DNA of 64,000 bases from Pedobacter nyackensis. Lineage in GTDB: Bacteria; Bacteroidota; Bacteroidia; Sphingobacteriales; Sphingobacteriaceae. The position numbers were made by a program, and so were the translations under genes. The stretch is from the NCBI RefSeq assembly GCF_900176505.1, contig NZ_FWYB01000008.1, positions 124,001-188,000 of the forward strand, in the 5' to 3' direction. Below are positions 17,306 through 26,514 of the stretch, one piece after another. Under the pieces are notes generated by a model, which worked only from the letters and a program-made list of their open reading frames with translations, was not told the origin of the DNA and did not search any database. How positions within the stretch are numbered: position 1 is the first letter of the stretch; the number at the start of each line of letters is the position of its first letter.

Positions 17306-18358
17306 ATGACTAACGAAAAGAAAAGCATGAAAACCAGTGTTAAAATTCTACTGGTAGGTTTACTGGCTATTTTAATAGTAGGTGGCTATTTTGGAATAAA
17401 ATTTTATACTGTCTACTTCGCTCCAAACACAACTGGAAAAGCGAAATACCTATATGTAAGAACCGGTAGCAACCTTGATGGTTTGTTTGAGGAGATTCGC
17501 CGAAACGATGCTTTAACAGAGATCGGTACTTTTAGTCAGGCCGCCGCCAAAATGGATCTGGCCCGTGCTTTAAAACCAGGTCGCTATAAACTGACTAAAG
17601 GGATGAATAACCGCAGCATCATCAACATGCTGAAGTCTGGAAACCAGGATCCGGTAAAGCTTAAATTTCAAAACCTTAGAAAAAAGGAAAACTTTGCAGG
17701 TTATCTGTCCAACAACTTAGAACCGGATTCGTTGACTTTCATGAGTGTCCTTGATTCAGCTGCGCTGATAGAAAAATACGGATTCAATAAGGATAACAGC
17801 TATGTGATGTTTATTCCTAATACTTATGAAATGTACTGGAATGTAACTGCGTTGGAGTTTTTCGACAGGATGCATACCGAATATGAGAAGTTTTGGAACA
17901 GTGAACGTAAGCAAAAGGCAGCAGCATTAAACCTTACGCCTATTCAGGTTTCGATATTGGCTTCAATTGTTGATTCAGAGGCTTTATACGACAAAGAAAT
18001 GCCAATTATCGCAGGTCTTTATTTAAACCGTTTGAACAAAGGTATTTTGCTCCAGGCAGATCCGACAGTGATTTTTGCAAACGATGATTTCACGGTAAAA
18101 CGCGTAACCAATTCATTGTTAAAAGTACAATCGAAGTACAATACCTATAAATATGCAGGTTTGCCTCCGGGCCCTATCATGATGCCAAGTATCAATGCTA
18201 TTGATGCGGTATTGAACAGGGAGCAGAACAACTATATCTACATGTGTGCGAAGGAAGATTTTTCGGGTTACCATAACTTTGCAGTTACTGTACAGGAGCA
18301 TGAGCTGAACGCGAAGAAATACAGAGAGGCTTTAAACAAAAGAAACATTTTCAAATAG
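17306..18358 (+). CDS. mltG: Endolytic murein transglycosylase MltG (YceG-like)
   Basis: 350 aa. One N-terminal transmembrane helix (about 11-33), a LysM-like region, then the catalytic YceG domain: SILASIVDSEALYDKEMPII, GLYLNRLNKGILLQADPTVI and the conserved NTYKYAGLPPGPIMMPS. The glutamate in IVDSEA corresponds to the catalytic position. It cuts nascent glycan strands at the inner membrane and sets their length. A second start at 17327 (MKTSVKILLVG) is possible. The next gene's ATG begins directly after its stop. Confidence 0.92.
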   Translation: MTNEKKSMKTSVKILLVGLLAILIVGGYFGIKFYTVYFAPNTTGKAKYLYVRTGSNLDGLFEEIRRNDALTEIGTFSQAAAKMDLARALKPGRYKLTKGMNNRSIINMLKSGNQDPVKLKFQNLRKKENFAGYLSNNLEPDSLTFMSVLDSAALIEKYGFNKDNSYVMFIPNTYEMYWNVTALEFFDRMHTEYEKFWNSERKQKAAALNLTPIQVSILASIVDSEALYDKEMPIIAGLYLNRLNKGILLQADPTVIFANDDFTVKRVTNSLLKVQSKYNTYKYAGLPPGPIMMPSINAIDAVLNREQNNYIYMCAKEDFSGYHNFAVTVQEHELNAKKYREALNKRNIFK

Positions 18359-18766
18359 ATGTATACACATAGTACGAAGGTTAGGGTGAGGTATGGTGAG
18401 ACAGACCAGATGGGATATGTTTACTATGGTAATTATGCAGAATATTACGAGGTTGCAAGGGTAGAAATGCTGAGAAGCCTGGGCATGGATTATGCATCAA
18501 TGGAAAATAATGGGGTAATGTTGCCCGTACTGGAACTGAACTGCAAATACATTAAGCCAGCCTTATACGATCAGGAGATCACGATTATAACCACCATTCA
18601 GGATTTACCTGGGGTTAGGATTCATTTTAAGTACGAATTATTTAACGATGCTGAGGAGCTTATCAACATAGGTAACACCACGTTAGTGTTTGTAGATATG
18701 ATTAAGAACAGACCATGCGCTCCTCCTGAGAGTTTCCTGGAGAAATTAAGGGGATATTTTAACTAA
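18359..18766 (+). CDS. YbgC-type acyl-CoA thioesterase
   Basis: 135 aa hot-dog protein. The signature VRYGETDQMGYVYYGNYAEY carries the catalytic Asp, and MLPVLELNCKYIKPALYD fits the family. It should hydrolyse short acyl-CoA or acyl-ACP thioesters. The ATG abuts the mltG stop with no gap and YihY follows after 9 bases, so the four genes from the PASTA protein form one operon. Confidence 0.9.
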   Translation: MYTHSTKVRVRYGETDQMGYVYYGNYAEYYEVARVEMLRSLGMDYASMENNGVMLPVLELNCKYIKPALYDQEITIITTIQDLPGVRIHFKYELFNDAEELINIGNTTLVFVDMIKNRPCAPPESFLEKLRGYFN

Positions 18767-18775
18767 ATTTGATGG

Positions 18776-19771
18776 ATGGATTGGGTACATAGGCAGCTAT
18801 TAAAAATCAGGTATTATGCGTTGTTTATAGACTGGACAAAAGTATGTGTACTTCCCGGATTCAGTCCCCTGCCCCTTTACACCGTTGCTTCCTTCTTTTT
18901 CAAGGAGATTGGGAAAGATTCTTTAATCAATAAAGCTTCTTCGCTGGCCTATAACTTCATGTTGGCCTTATTTCCTGCTATTATCTTTTTGTTTACACTG
19001 ATCCCTTTTATTCCTAAGCGTATAGGCTTCCAGGATCAACTGATGGAGTTTATCCAGCTGATATTACCTGGCGATGCCTTTAAAGCATTTGAAGCGACTT
19101 TAAATGAGATTGTCAACAAGCAGAATGGAGGGCTATTGTCGTTCGGTTTTGTTTTGTCACTGATTTTTGCCACCAATGGTGTGCATAGCCTTATGATGGC
19201 TTTTAACAAATCATCATTAATTATAGAGACCCGGAGCTGGATAAAGCAAAGATGGATTGCAATTGTGTTAACCATTACCATTGCCTTGTCGGTTATCATT
19301 TGTATCACAGCGATGTTTATTGGCGAGTATGCCTTAAATTACATCAACAATCAGTTAGGAATAAAGGGCAACTTCGTTACTTACCTGATTCAATTCACAC
19401 GGTATTCGCTACTAGGTGTTTTATATTTCGCTACCATATCTATTTTATACCGCTACGGTCCTGCTCATGCGGCTAAGAAATGGCATTTTTTTAGTGCTGG
19501 AGCATGGTTGGCTACCATCCTTGCCTTTTTAACTATTCTAGGATTTTCATACTACATTAACAATTTCAGTTCCTACAATAAAATCTATGGTTCGATCAGC
19601 GTCTTAATAGTCCTGATGATCTGGCTTTACTTAAATTCTTTGATCTTATTAATCGGTTTTGAGCTGAACGCAAGTGTAGATTTGTCGAAACGCAGTGTAA
19701 AAATCATCAAGCCGAACTTCAATATGTTCAAAAAAACGGCCCCAATCGACCAAAAAATAGAGAAAAGATAA
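18776..19771 (+). CDS. YihY/BrkB-type inner-membrane protein
   Basis: 331 aa. After a short cytoplasmic start the protein has six hydrophobic segments (from about residue 60), with the family blocks LINKASSLAYNFMLALFPAI, YRYGPA and YGSISVLIVLMIWLYLNSLI. Often mislabelled ribonuclease BN; the function is not settled. Last gene of the PASTA-mltG operon and last core gene before the tRNA-Ser insertion site. Confidence 0.9.
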   Translation: MDWVHRQLLKIRYYALFIDWTKVCVLPGFSPLPLYTVASFFFKEIGKDSLINKASSLAYNFMLALFPAIIFLFTLIPFIPKRIGFQDQLMEFIQLILPGDAFKAFEATLNEIVNKQNGGLLSFGFVLSLIFATNGVHSLMMAFNKSSLIIETRSWIKQRWIAIVLTITIALSVIICITAMFIGEYALNYINNQLGIKGNFVTYLIQFTRYSLLGVLYFATISILYRYGPAHAAKKWHFFSAGAWLATILAFLTILGFSYYINNFSSYNKIYGSISVLIVLMIWLYLNSLILLIGFELNASVDLSKRSVKIIKPNFNMFKKTAPIDQKIEKR

Positions 19772-19843
19772 TTTTTTCTATCTCAGTTTTAATACGTTAC
19801 CCCCTTTTCAAAAAAATATCCTTTCCATAATTCGCAGAATCGA

Positions 19844-21466
19844 TCAGAGTTTGTACTTTTGTCGCGGAGAGTTGGCAGAGTGGTCGATTGCGGCAGTCTT
19901 GAAAACTGTTGACTTGTCAAAGGGTCCGCGGGTTCGAATCCCCCACTCTCCGCATAAGGGGACTGGACTAATTTCCCGAGAGGGCTGCTCTACAAAGAGC
20001 AGCCCTTTTTCTTTAAGAATCAACAAGTTACATTCAAATTCCGGATTAATGAAAGGTGTTCTAAACACCCCCTCTTTAAATGTGAGTCCCTGTTTGAACA
20101 CCTCATTAACAATCGCATGTTTCTGGCCCAACGAAGAATCCTTATAAACCTGGGGCAAGTTCAATAAGAAAGGCATTAATAACAATTCCTGATGTAAAGT
20201 ATCTTCAAGAGTTTCCGAAAATCTATACGCTTCCATAAGACTGGCTTTTTCATTCTGGAATTTGACCATCCATCTTTTGTAGGTATGGTCAACGATGATG
20301 CCCTCAAACAGCTTCTCCTCTACCCCTTCAATCTTAAGATCAATTGCTTTAAGCTGCCCTTCCAGATTTTTTTTACGCTGTTCAGAAATATTTAACGTTC
20401 CTTTAGCCAGTGTGGTAACTCTACTAATTAGTTTATCCAGAAACTCCTGAGAAAAACTCAAATGTTTTAATAACACCTCAAATTTATCATGTAGTAAAGA
20501 TCCCGGAATATTAACGTTACTATGCTTAATGCAGCGGTAATACAAATAATAAGCATTCTTGCCTTTACTCCAACCTGCAGTCATATTTAGATTACAGCAA
20601 GGACTTTTTAAAATCCCTCTCAATGGAAACTCATCCTTTGGTTTTGATTTCATCGCTCTTTTCGCCAGTCCCAGCATTTCCTGTACCCGATAATATTGAG
20701 ATTCACTCACAATGCCCTTATGGATTCCTTTTACAATTTTCTCTGGGAGATTACCACTTGCACAAACCCTCACCAATCCAGCGTATAGTGGATTAATCAG
20801 AACACGGTGAATAGAACTATTGCCACTATTTGGAAAGCCCAATATTTTCACCTCTTTGGAAATGATAAACTTTGGAACCCCAGAAAGAAAATCACGATAG
20901 ATTTTTTCAACGATATAGGCTTTGGTTTCATCTATTTCCAATACCATCTTCCCTCCTGCCAGCTTTCCATTTATATAACCATAAGGAGCCTTATTGATAT
21001 AGCGACCTGATTCCTGTGCGTGCCTAGCACTCACTTTGGCCCTACGGCGAATGGTTAGTAGTTCTTGATTTGCAATAAGGTATTTAAACGCTCTTAAAAG
21101 AAATACTGAAGGGTCAGCAGTATCAATATCCAAAGGTTCACTGGTTGCAATTACTTTCAATCCATACTTTTTTTCCAATGATTCAATCTTTTGCAAAGCC
21201 TCCGGAAGATTCCGGCTGAAACGATCATGATCAAAAACGATAAGATATCTGACTTTAGTTTTGCCCTTATTGCCCTTTATAAAGCGCTCCAAGGCCTGAT
21301 AATCCGGTCGGTCAAAGGTATAACTACTTTCCCCATCATCGACGAACAATGAGCCTAACAGGATGTGATTACGATCGCAATAATCTCTAATCGCCTTTTC
21401 TTGATAGTCAAGGGAATGTGTAGACTGATCCTTTTTACTTATCCTTATGTACCCGATTGCATCCAT
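19844..21466 (-). CDS. Large serine recombinase (ICE integrase)
   Basis: 540 aa. Resolvase catalytic domain at about 1-150 with the nucleophile Ser10 in GYIRISKKDQ and the FDHDRFSRN block; recombinase domain at about 160-270 (APYGYINGKLAGGK); zinc ribbon at about 300-330 (SPCCN, then YYLYYRC); coiled coil at about 370-420. It should integrate and excise the element. The last 37 or so residues (from GEWGIRTRGPF) are the antisense translation of tRNA-Ser and of its promoter side, so the natural C-terminus may end earlier or change on excision. It overlaps the upstream small gene by 32 bases. Confidence 0.88.
   Translation of the reverse strand: MDAIGYIRISKKDQSTHSLDYQEKAIRDYCDRNHILLGSLFVDDGESSYTFDRPDYQALERFIKGNKGKTKVRYLIVFDHDRFSRNLPEALQKIESLEKKYGLKVIATSEPLDIDTADPSVFLLRAFKYLIANQELLTIRRRAKVSARHAQESGRYINKAPYGYINGKLAGGKMVLEIDETKAYIVEKIYRDFLSGVPKFIISKEVKILGFPNSGNSSIHRVLINPLYAGLVRVCASGNLPEKIVKGIHKGIVSESQYYRVQEMLGLAKRAMKSKPKDEFPLRGILKSPCCNLNMTAGWSKGKNAYYLYYRCIKHSNVNIPGSLLHDKFEVLLKHLSFSQEFLDKLISRVTTLAKGTLNISEQRKKNLEGQLKAIDLKIEGVEEKLFEGIIVDHTYKRWMVKFQNEKASLMEAYRFSETLEDTLHQELLLMPFLLNLPQVYKDSSLGQKHAIVNEVFKQGLTFKEGVFRTPFINPEFECNLLILKEKGLLFVEQPSREISPVPLCGEWGIRTRGPFDKSTVFKTAAIDHSANSPRQKYKL
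19854..19861 (+). promoter_or_regulatory. -7 promoter box of tRNA-Ser
   Basis: TACTTTTG fits the Bacteroidota TAnnTTTG box and lies 4 bases before the mature tRNA 5' end, a usual position for a stable RNA promoter. No clear -33 TTTG is visible upstream. Confidence 0.45.
19866..19952 (+). tRNA. tRNA-Ser (anticodon TGA)
   Basis: An 87-base class II tRNA: the acceptor GGAGAGT pairs with ACTCTCC, discriminator G at 19952, anticodon loop CTTGAAA with TGA, a long variable arm (TTGACTTGTCAAAGGGTCC region) and T-loop TTCGAAT. CCA is not encoded. Its 3' end is the left junction of the mobile element. The recombinase frame runs antisense across the whole tRNA. Confidence 0.95.
19981..20006 (+). terminator. 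Intrinsic terminator downstream of tRNA-Ser, inside the recombinase frame
   Basis: AGGGCTGCTCT and AGAGCAGCCCT form a perfect 11-bp stem with a four-base loop (ACAA), followed by TTTTTCTTT. It is placed to end tRNA-Ser transcription, yet on the other strand the same bases encode recombinase residues (GLLFVEQPSR). Confidence 0.8.
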
Positions 21467-21647
21467 TTCTTATTTTCTTTACTATATTTTCTACCACCAC
21501 TTCTGCTAATAAATTTAACAAATTATGTGCTATTCCTGAAGTATCCCCTTCTTTTTCAATCACATTAGCTCCGCATTCTCCTTTTATTTCCTTATGCTCT
21601 TTTGAAACAGCATTAGGAGTATGTATTAATGTTTCATCCATAGGCAC
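21435..21647 (-). CDS. Small acidic protein preceding the recombinase
   Basis: 70 aa (68 if started at the second Met, 21641). The sequence ends LLNLLAEVVVENIVKKIRNG then NRVHKDK. It overlaps the recombinase start by 32 bases in another frame, as expected for coupled translation. Similar short proteins with an L-N-L-L-A-E-x-x-V core precede serine recombinases in other Bacteroidota elements as I recall, but I cannot name a family. A directionality or recombinase-assisting role is only a guess. Confidence 0.5.
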   Translation of the reverse strand: MPMDETLIHTPNAVSKEHKEIKGECGANVIEKEGDTSGIAHNLLNLLAEVVVENIVKKIRNGCNRVHKDK

Positions 21648-21745
21648 CTTGATTTAGGATGCAATAGTAAAAATATTGAGATTCGAATTTCAGGGAGTTT
21701 TACGGGGTGTCCCCTAAGATTAGTAATTTTAGCCTGCCCCCCAAG

Positions 21746-21819
21746 TCGGGGAGGCAAGATTCGAACCAGTGACCTCCTGCTCCCAAAGCATACACTATAC
21801 CGGACTACGCTACACCCCG
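21746..21819 (-). tRNA. Degenerate tRNA-Pro (TGG) copy
   Basis: On the minus strand, 74 bases starting CGGGGTGTAGCGTAG and ending CTCCCCGA, with anticodon loop CTTTGGGA (TGG) and T-loop TTCGAAT. The layout is that of a Bacteroidota tRNA-Pro, but the acceptor has one mismatch, the anticodon stem one A-G mismatch, the T stem at least two mismatches and the D stem is mostly wobble. It looks like a decayed element-borne copy, possibly a relic of an earlier attachment site, rather than a working tRNA. Confidence 0.55.
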
Positions 21820-21885
21820 AACTGAATATTAAACTACTCATTTAAGTAATTTTGTCGAGGTGGCAACTTATTATTATACGCCGTT

Positions 21886-24800
21886 TTAAATTGTTATTTC
21901 ATTTGCTATCATTTCTGCTTGTTTTAAAACCGTCTCTGTCGCCAACATTTGCATATCAGGCGGATAACCGAACTTTCTTAGAATTCTCTTAACTGCAACT
22001 TTCAATTTAGCTTTTACGCTTTCCTTAATTGTCCAGTCAATAGATGCGTTTTGTCTTATGGTTTCTGTCAGCACAACCGCAAGTTCTCTCAGTTTATCTT
22101 GTTGCATGAGTTCTCTTGCACTGTCGTTATTGGCAACTGCTGTGTAAAAAGCATATTCAAAATCTGTCAAGCCCATTGTTTTGGCTTCATTGTCCATTTC
22201 AACAATATCCTTGCTTAAATTTATCAATTCTTCAATTACTTCAGCTGCTGTCAAGATTTTGCTGTGATACCTTTTGATGGAATTTTCCAGCATTTCTAAA
22301 AATGTCTTGCTTTTTACAAGGTTCTTTTTTGATCTTGATTTTATTTCATCGTTCAAAAGTTTCTTCAAAACTTCCAATGCAACATTTTTATGTTCCATTC
22401 CTTTTAGTTCCATTAAAAACTCTTCTGAAAGAATAGAAATATCGGGTTTCTTTATCCCTGCTGCATCAAATACATCAATCACCTTTTCAGAAACTAAAGC
22501 TTTGTCAATGACTTGTCGAATGGTTGTTTCAATTTCGTCGTCTGTTTTGCCTGAACCTGTACCGTCAAATTTTGCTAACCTTGCTTTTACTGCTTGAAAA
22601 AACGAAACTTCGTCTTTTGCATCCATTGCTTGATCATGAGGAATGGCAATAGCAAATGCTTTTGATAATGCTGTAACTTCGTTGATGTATCTCTTCTTTC
22701 CATCATCCAACCCTAAAACATGTTCTTCTGCAGCAAGAATCATAGATAGTTTTTTTGAAGTATCTGCTTCAAAATAGGTTTCATACTCAAAACCATGATA
22801 CATTTGAGAAACAACTTCCAATTTCTCTAACATCAATTGAACTGCTTGTTCCTGAAGGATTGTTGGGTCGCCTTTACCACCAGCATCAGAATAAAATGCC
22901 AAAGCCTTTTTCAAGTCGGCTGCAATGCCCAAATAATCTACAATCAAACCGCCTGGCTTGTCCTTGTAAACTCGGTTTACTCGGGCAATGGCTTGCATCA
23001 GATTATGTCCTTTCATTGGTTTGTCAATGTAAAGGGTGTGCATACTTGGTGCGTCAAAACCTGTAAGCCACATATCCCGGACGATTACTAATTGTAATTC
23101 ATCATCAGGATTTTTCATTCTTTCGGCTAAGGCTCTTCTTTGTTCTTTAGTGGTATGATGTTTTGAAATTTTCGGACCGTCAGAAGAAGCCGAAGTCATT
23201 ATTACTTTAATAACACCTTTATTTAAATCGACAGAATGCCACTCTGGCTTTAAGGCGATAATTGCTTCATATAAATCGGCAGCAATTCTACGGCTCATTG
23301 AAACAATCATTCCTTTGCCATCAAACACTTCCTGTCTTTGACTAAAATGAGCAACAATGTCTTTGGCGATATTTGTTATTCGATTATTACTCCCAACCAA
23401 AGCTTCCAACTGTGTCCATTTTGCTTTTGCCTTTTGTGTATTACTTAGATCTTCCTGTTCCAGTTCATCATCAAGGTCATCAACCAATTGTTTGCCTTCT
23501 TCACTTAAATTCACTTTCGCCAAACGACTTTCGTAATAAATGCGAACGGTTGCCCCATCTTCAACGGCTTGGGCTATATCATAAATATCAACATAACTCC
23601 CAAAAACTGCAGGTGTGTTTACATCTGTATTTTCAATGGGTGTTCCTGTAAATCCCAAATATGTTGCATAAGGTAAAGCATCCCGCATATATTTTGCGAA
23701 GCCATAAACTATTTTCTTTCCTACTACATTTCCTTGTCCGTCTTTGGCATCAATCGTCTTCGCTTTAAATCCGTATTGTGTTCTATGTGCTTCGTCTGCA
23801 ATTACAACGATGTTTTTTCTGTTAGAAAGCATTTCATAAACATTGCCTTCTTCGGGTTGAAATTTCTGAATGGTTGTAAATACCACACCGCCAGAAGCCA
23901 CTTTCAGCAAGTCTTTTAATTGGTTTCTATCGTCTGCCTGAATGGGTTCTTGTCTCAGTAGTTGTTTGGATGCGGCAAAGGTATCAAACAGTTGGTCGTC
24001 CAAATCATTTCGGTCGGTAATGACAAGAATGGTTGGATTGTCTAATGCCAACACTATTTTACCTGTATAGAAAACCATAGATAATGATTTTCCGCTTCCT
24101 TGTGTATGCCAAACAACGCCACCTTTTCTATCGCCTATGGGTTGTTTTTTTACTCCCGGCAGTCCATAACTTTCTGGATCTTCCATGACCATGCTCACTG
24201 GCGTTGCGTGTTCTACAGTAAAGCCTGTTGCTCTCAAAGTTGACTCAACTGCTCTGTTTACGGCATAGTATTGATGATATGCCGCTATTTTTTTTACTGT
24301 TGATATTGTTGTGATACCAGTTTCTACATCTTGTTTTTTCGATTTTTCAAAAACAATAAAATGTCTGATTAAGTCAATTAGGGCCTCTTTGTTCAACATT
24401 CCTTGAATCAAAGTTTCTAATTGACTTACCAAATGAGATGCTTCGGCTTTTCCGTCTGACGATTTCCATGACATAAAGCGACTAAAACCCGCAGAAATTG
24501 AACCTGCTTTGGCTTCCAATCCATCAGAAATTATTACAAAACCATTGTAGGTAAATAATCCTGGAATAACCGTTTTGTATGTTTCCACTTGTTTAAATGC
24601 GGAATTACAGGTGGTCTTTTCATCCGCTGCATTTTTCAATTCAATTAATACTAATGGAATTCCATTTACAAAAAGAATGACATCAGGTCTTTTGTTGATT
24701 CCATTTTCAATAATTGTAAATTGATTAGCCACCACAAAATCGTTATTATGTGGATTTTTAAAATCAATCAACCAAACTCTATCGCCCCGGTCCTCACCAT

Positions 24801-25110
24801 CTATACGCTTTGAAACGGAAATTCCTTCGGTTAATAAACGGTGAAATGTTTCATTGTTTATAAGTAACTCAGGCGAAACAATCCGCTGAATTTCTTTAAT
24901 AGCTTCAGTTTGTGCATCCGCTGGAATACCATGGTTAATTCTCTTAACAGCAGTTTTCAGCCTGTTTAATAACAAAACTTGTGCATAGCTATCTCTTTCA
25001 GGATTTTCACCATCATGTGCAATATCGGGAGCATAGAGATATTCATAGCCAAGTTTATCGAGCAATTCAATGGCAAAGGCTTCTATAATATTTTCAGTTA
25101 TACGAGACAT
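21886..25110 (-). CDS. hsdR: Type I restriction endonuclease subunit R
   Basis: 1074 aa. N-terminal nuclease with the PD...ExK-type motif (RPDVILFVNGIPLVLIELKN, residues about 135-155), then a SF2 translocase: Walker A VWHTQGSGKSLSMVF, Walker B VVIADEAHRTQYG, motif III LGFTGTPI and motif VI QAIARVNRVYKDKPGG, and a C-terminal helical domain. With HsdM and HsdS it cleaves DNA lacking the host methylation. It is the last gene of the operon, 4 bases after the KwaB-like gene, and is separated from hsdS by three non-canonical genes. No inactivating lesion is seen. Confidence 0.95.
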   Translation of the reverse strand: MSRITENIIEAFAIELLDKLGYEYLYAPDIAHDGENPERDSYAQVLLLNRLKTAVKRINHGIPADAQTEAIKEIQRIVSPELLINNETFHRLLTEGISVSKRIDGEDRGDRVWLIDFKNPHNNDFVVANQFTIIENGINKRPDVILFVNGIPLVLIELKNAADEKTTCNSAFKQVETYKTVIPGLFTYNGFVIISDGLEAKAGSISAGFSRFMSWKSSDGKAEASHLVSQLETLIQGMLNKEALIDLIRHFIVFEKSKKQDVETGITTISTVKKIAAYHQYYAVNRAVESTLRATGFTVEHATPVSMVMEDPESYGLPGVKKQPIGDRKGGVVWHTQGSGKSLSMVFYTGKIVLALDNPTILVITDRNDLDDQLFDTFAASKQLLRQEPIQADDRNQLKDLLKVASGGVVFTTIQKFQPEEGNVYEMLSNRKNIVVIADEAHRTQYGFKAKTIDAKDGQGNVVGKKIVYGFAKYMRDALPYATYLGFTGTPIENTDVNTPAVFGSYVDIYDIAQAVEDGATVRIYYESRLAKVNLSEEGKQLVDDLDDELEQEDLSNTQKAKAKWTQLEALVGSNNRITNIAKDIVAHFSQRQEVFDGKGMIVSMSRRIAADLYEAIIALKPEWHSVDLNKGVIKVIMTSASSDGPKISKHHTTKEQRRALAERMKNPDDELQLVIVRDMWLTGFDAPSMHTLYIDKPMKGHNLMQAIARVNRVYKDKPGGLIVDYLGIAADLKKALAFYSDAGGKGDPTILQEQAVQLMLEKLEVVSQMYHGFEYETYFEADTSKKLSMILAAEEHVLGLDDGKKRYINEVTALSKAFAIAIPHDQAMDAKDEVSFFQAVKARLAKFDGTGSGKTDDEIETTIRQVIDKALVSEKVIDVFDAAGIKKPDISILSEEFLMELKGMEHKNVALEVLKKLLNDEIKSRSKKNLVKSKTFLEMLENSIKRYHSKILTAAEVIEELINLSKDIVEMDNEAKTMGLTDFEYAFYTAVANNDSARELMQQDKLRELAVVLTETIRQNASIDWTIKESVKAKLKVAVKRILRKFGYPPDMQMLATETVLKQAEMIANEITI

Positions 25111-25114
25111 ATTA

Positions 25115-25927
25115 TCAGATACTAATAATTGAGTTGGCTACCCTTTTTTCACCACCAATATGTGTAGTGTAAAAACGTTGTTCGATGCCCCAAAGAACAA
25201 ACTTTAAATCATCATCTGTTTCTATTTTAAATTTCCCGTCTGCATAAGTAACTTGCCCATATTGGTTAGTATAATTATAGATAGCTTGTTTTTCGTCATC
25301 AGAAAACCGGTTCAAAGTTTCATTAACCAATGCAATCCGCTTTCTGTTGGGAATAGTTACATTCCCAGTTATAAAATTGTCGTTTACATCAAGAAATTCA
25401 TTAGCTAAGAATGTTGCGGTTTCTGCATCAGTTGCCTCCCTGTACAATTGATCCATTCCTTTAAATATTTTTTGCGCTGCTGTCAGCTTTTTAAAATAAA
25501 GGATGTCCCTTAGCTTATCATAAATTGCATCAGCAAAGGGATTTATGGTTATTATTGGTTTGTTCGTTTCCAATGCTAACTCATCAATAGAAAACCATTT
25601 TTTACTGACATAAAAACTAGAGTTAATTATTTGGAAGAAATATAAGTCTTCTTGCACTGTACATATGAAGGAAAGCTTTTTCAGATCAGCCTTAGCTATT
25701 TGATCATGGTTTACGGAATCTAGATCATTGTCTATAAAATCAAATGAATATCCAGACTGAGAAAAGTCGGATAGTTGATATAATTCTTCATTTTCTATCA
25801 ATGTTGCCGGATTGTATTCAACACCATTTAAGTTTAACTGTGCAGTATCATAAACCTCAGCTTCTGTCTCAATAACCCTGAAAATGCTCTGTTTTCTTTT
25901 TACTTTTCCGTAAATATAGTTTGCCAT
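25115..25927 (-). CDS. KwaB-like protein (DUF4868-type), probable Kiwa defence component
   Basis: 270 aa, soluble, no signal or membrane segment. An N-terminal beta-rich part (SGYSFDFIDNDLDSV) is followed by a helical C-terminal half with IPNRKRIALVNETLNRF and a closing WGIEQRFYTTHIGGEKRVANS block. The size, the pairing with an upstream four-helix membrane protein and the C-terminal pattern fit KwaB, the DNA-binding partner of KwaA in Kiwa anti-phage systems. It starts 13 bases after that gene and ends 4 bases before hsdR. The assignment is from memory of the family, not a search; it could be an unrelated RM-associated protein. Confidence 0.5.
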   Translation of the reverse strand: MANYIYGKVKRKQSIFRVIETEAEVYDTAQLNLNGVEYNPATLIENEELYQLSDFSQSGYSFDFIDNDLDSVNHDQIAKADLKKLSFICTVQEDLYFFQIINSSFYVSKKWFSIDELALETNKPIITINPFADAIYDKLRDILYFKKLTAAQKIFKGMDQLYREATDAETATFLANEFLDVNDNFITGNVTIPNRKRIALVNETLNRFSDDEKQAIYNYTNQYGQVTYADGKFKIETDDDLKFVLWGIEQRFYTTHIGGEKRVANSIISI

Positions 25928-25940
25928 ATCTTTATTTTGA

Positions 25941-26462
25941 TTAGAGTTCGATAAATGTGTAGTTATTAATTCTTCTTAGTTTTTCAAAACCATTCTCTCC
26001 AGGCGTTTTCAATTGCCTTCTCGTGATTAAGAATATTTTGACACTACCTGATGTTTTTATAAAATAGAAATGATAACCAAAAAGCAAAAAAATCGGATTA
26101 AAATAAAGTGTCTGTGATAAGAATGTGAAAACGTAGATCATCATAAAAACCACAACTAAAGTAGGAACGTCATTTACACCGAGGGATACAAAAAAATATC
26201 CTAAATAAGTGGGTAAGAAATTATTATTTGCTAACTCAATTTCTTTAACCGAGCTGCTTTGCAATCTATCTTTAGGCAATCTCATTGCAATTAGAAAACT
26301 AAAAGCAGTTAAGATAATTGGTATTAACACAAAAATAACCCAAGAATAATAAGTAGGGAATTCATTCAAAAAATTGAACTTATATTTTTCTTTAACCAGA
26401 AAAACTACAGCTATCAACCAAGTTGAATTGAATGCTAAAAATAGTTGATACAAAGTTTTCAT
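25941..26462 (-). CDS. KwaA-like four-helix membrane protein, probable Kiwa component
   Basis: 173 aa with hydrophobic segments at about 5-22, 39-62, 84-95/100-117 and 119-133. The second half, FLPTYLGYFFVSLG then SQTLYFNPIFLLFGYHFYFI, closely follows the pattern I associate with KwaA (YL..Y..P..S.., LIY.NP.L.L.GY..Y). KwaA is the inner-membrane sensor of phage attachment in Kiwa. Order and spacing (membrane protein first, soluble partner second) match kwaA-kwaB. Fifty-odd bases separate it from the Abi_C gene upstream. Confidence 0.55.
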   Translation of the reverse strand: MKTLYQLFLAFNSTWLIAVVFLVKEKYKFNFLNEFPTYYSWVIFVLIPIILTAFSFLIAMRLPKDRLQSSSVKEIELANNNFLPTYLGYFFVSLGVNDVPTLVVVFMMIYVFTFLSQTLYFNPIFLLFGYHFYFIKTSGSVKIFLITRRQLKTPGENGFEKLRRINNYTFIEL

Positions 26463-26514
26463 TATATTTAAAATTTACTGGAAAATGCATTTTTTATATT
26501 TTCTTTAATTTTTA

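Noticed and set aside
19851..20147. 98-codon plus-strand ORF over tRNA-Ser
   Set aside because: Its first half is the tRNA read in frame and the rest is the complement of the recombinase; no independent coding signal.
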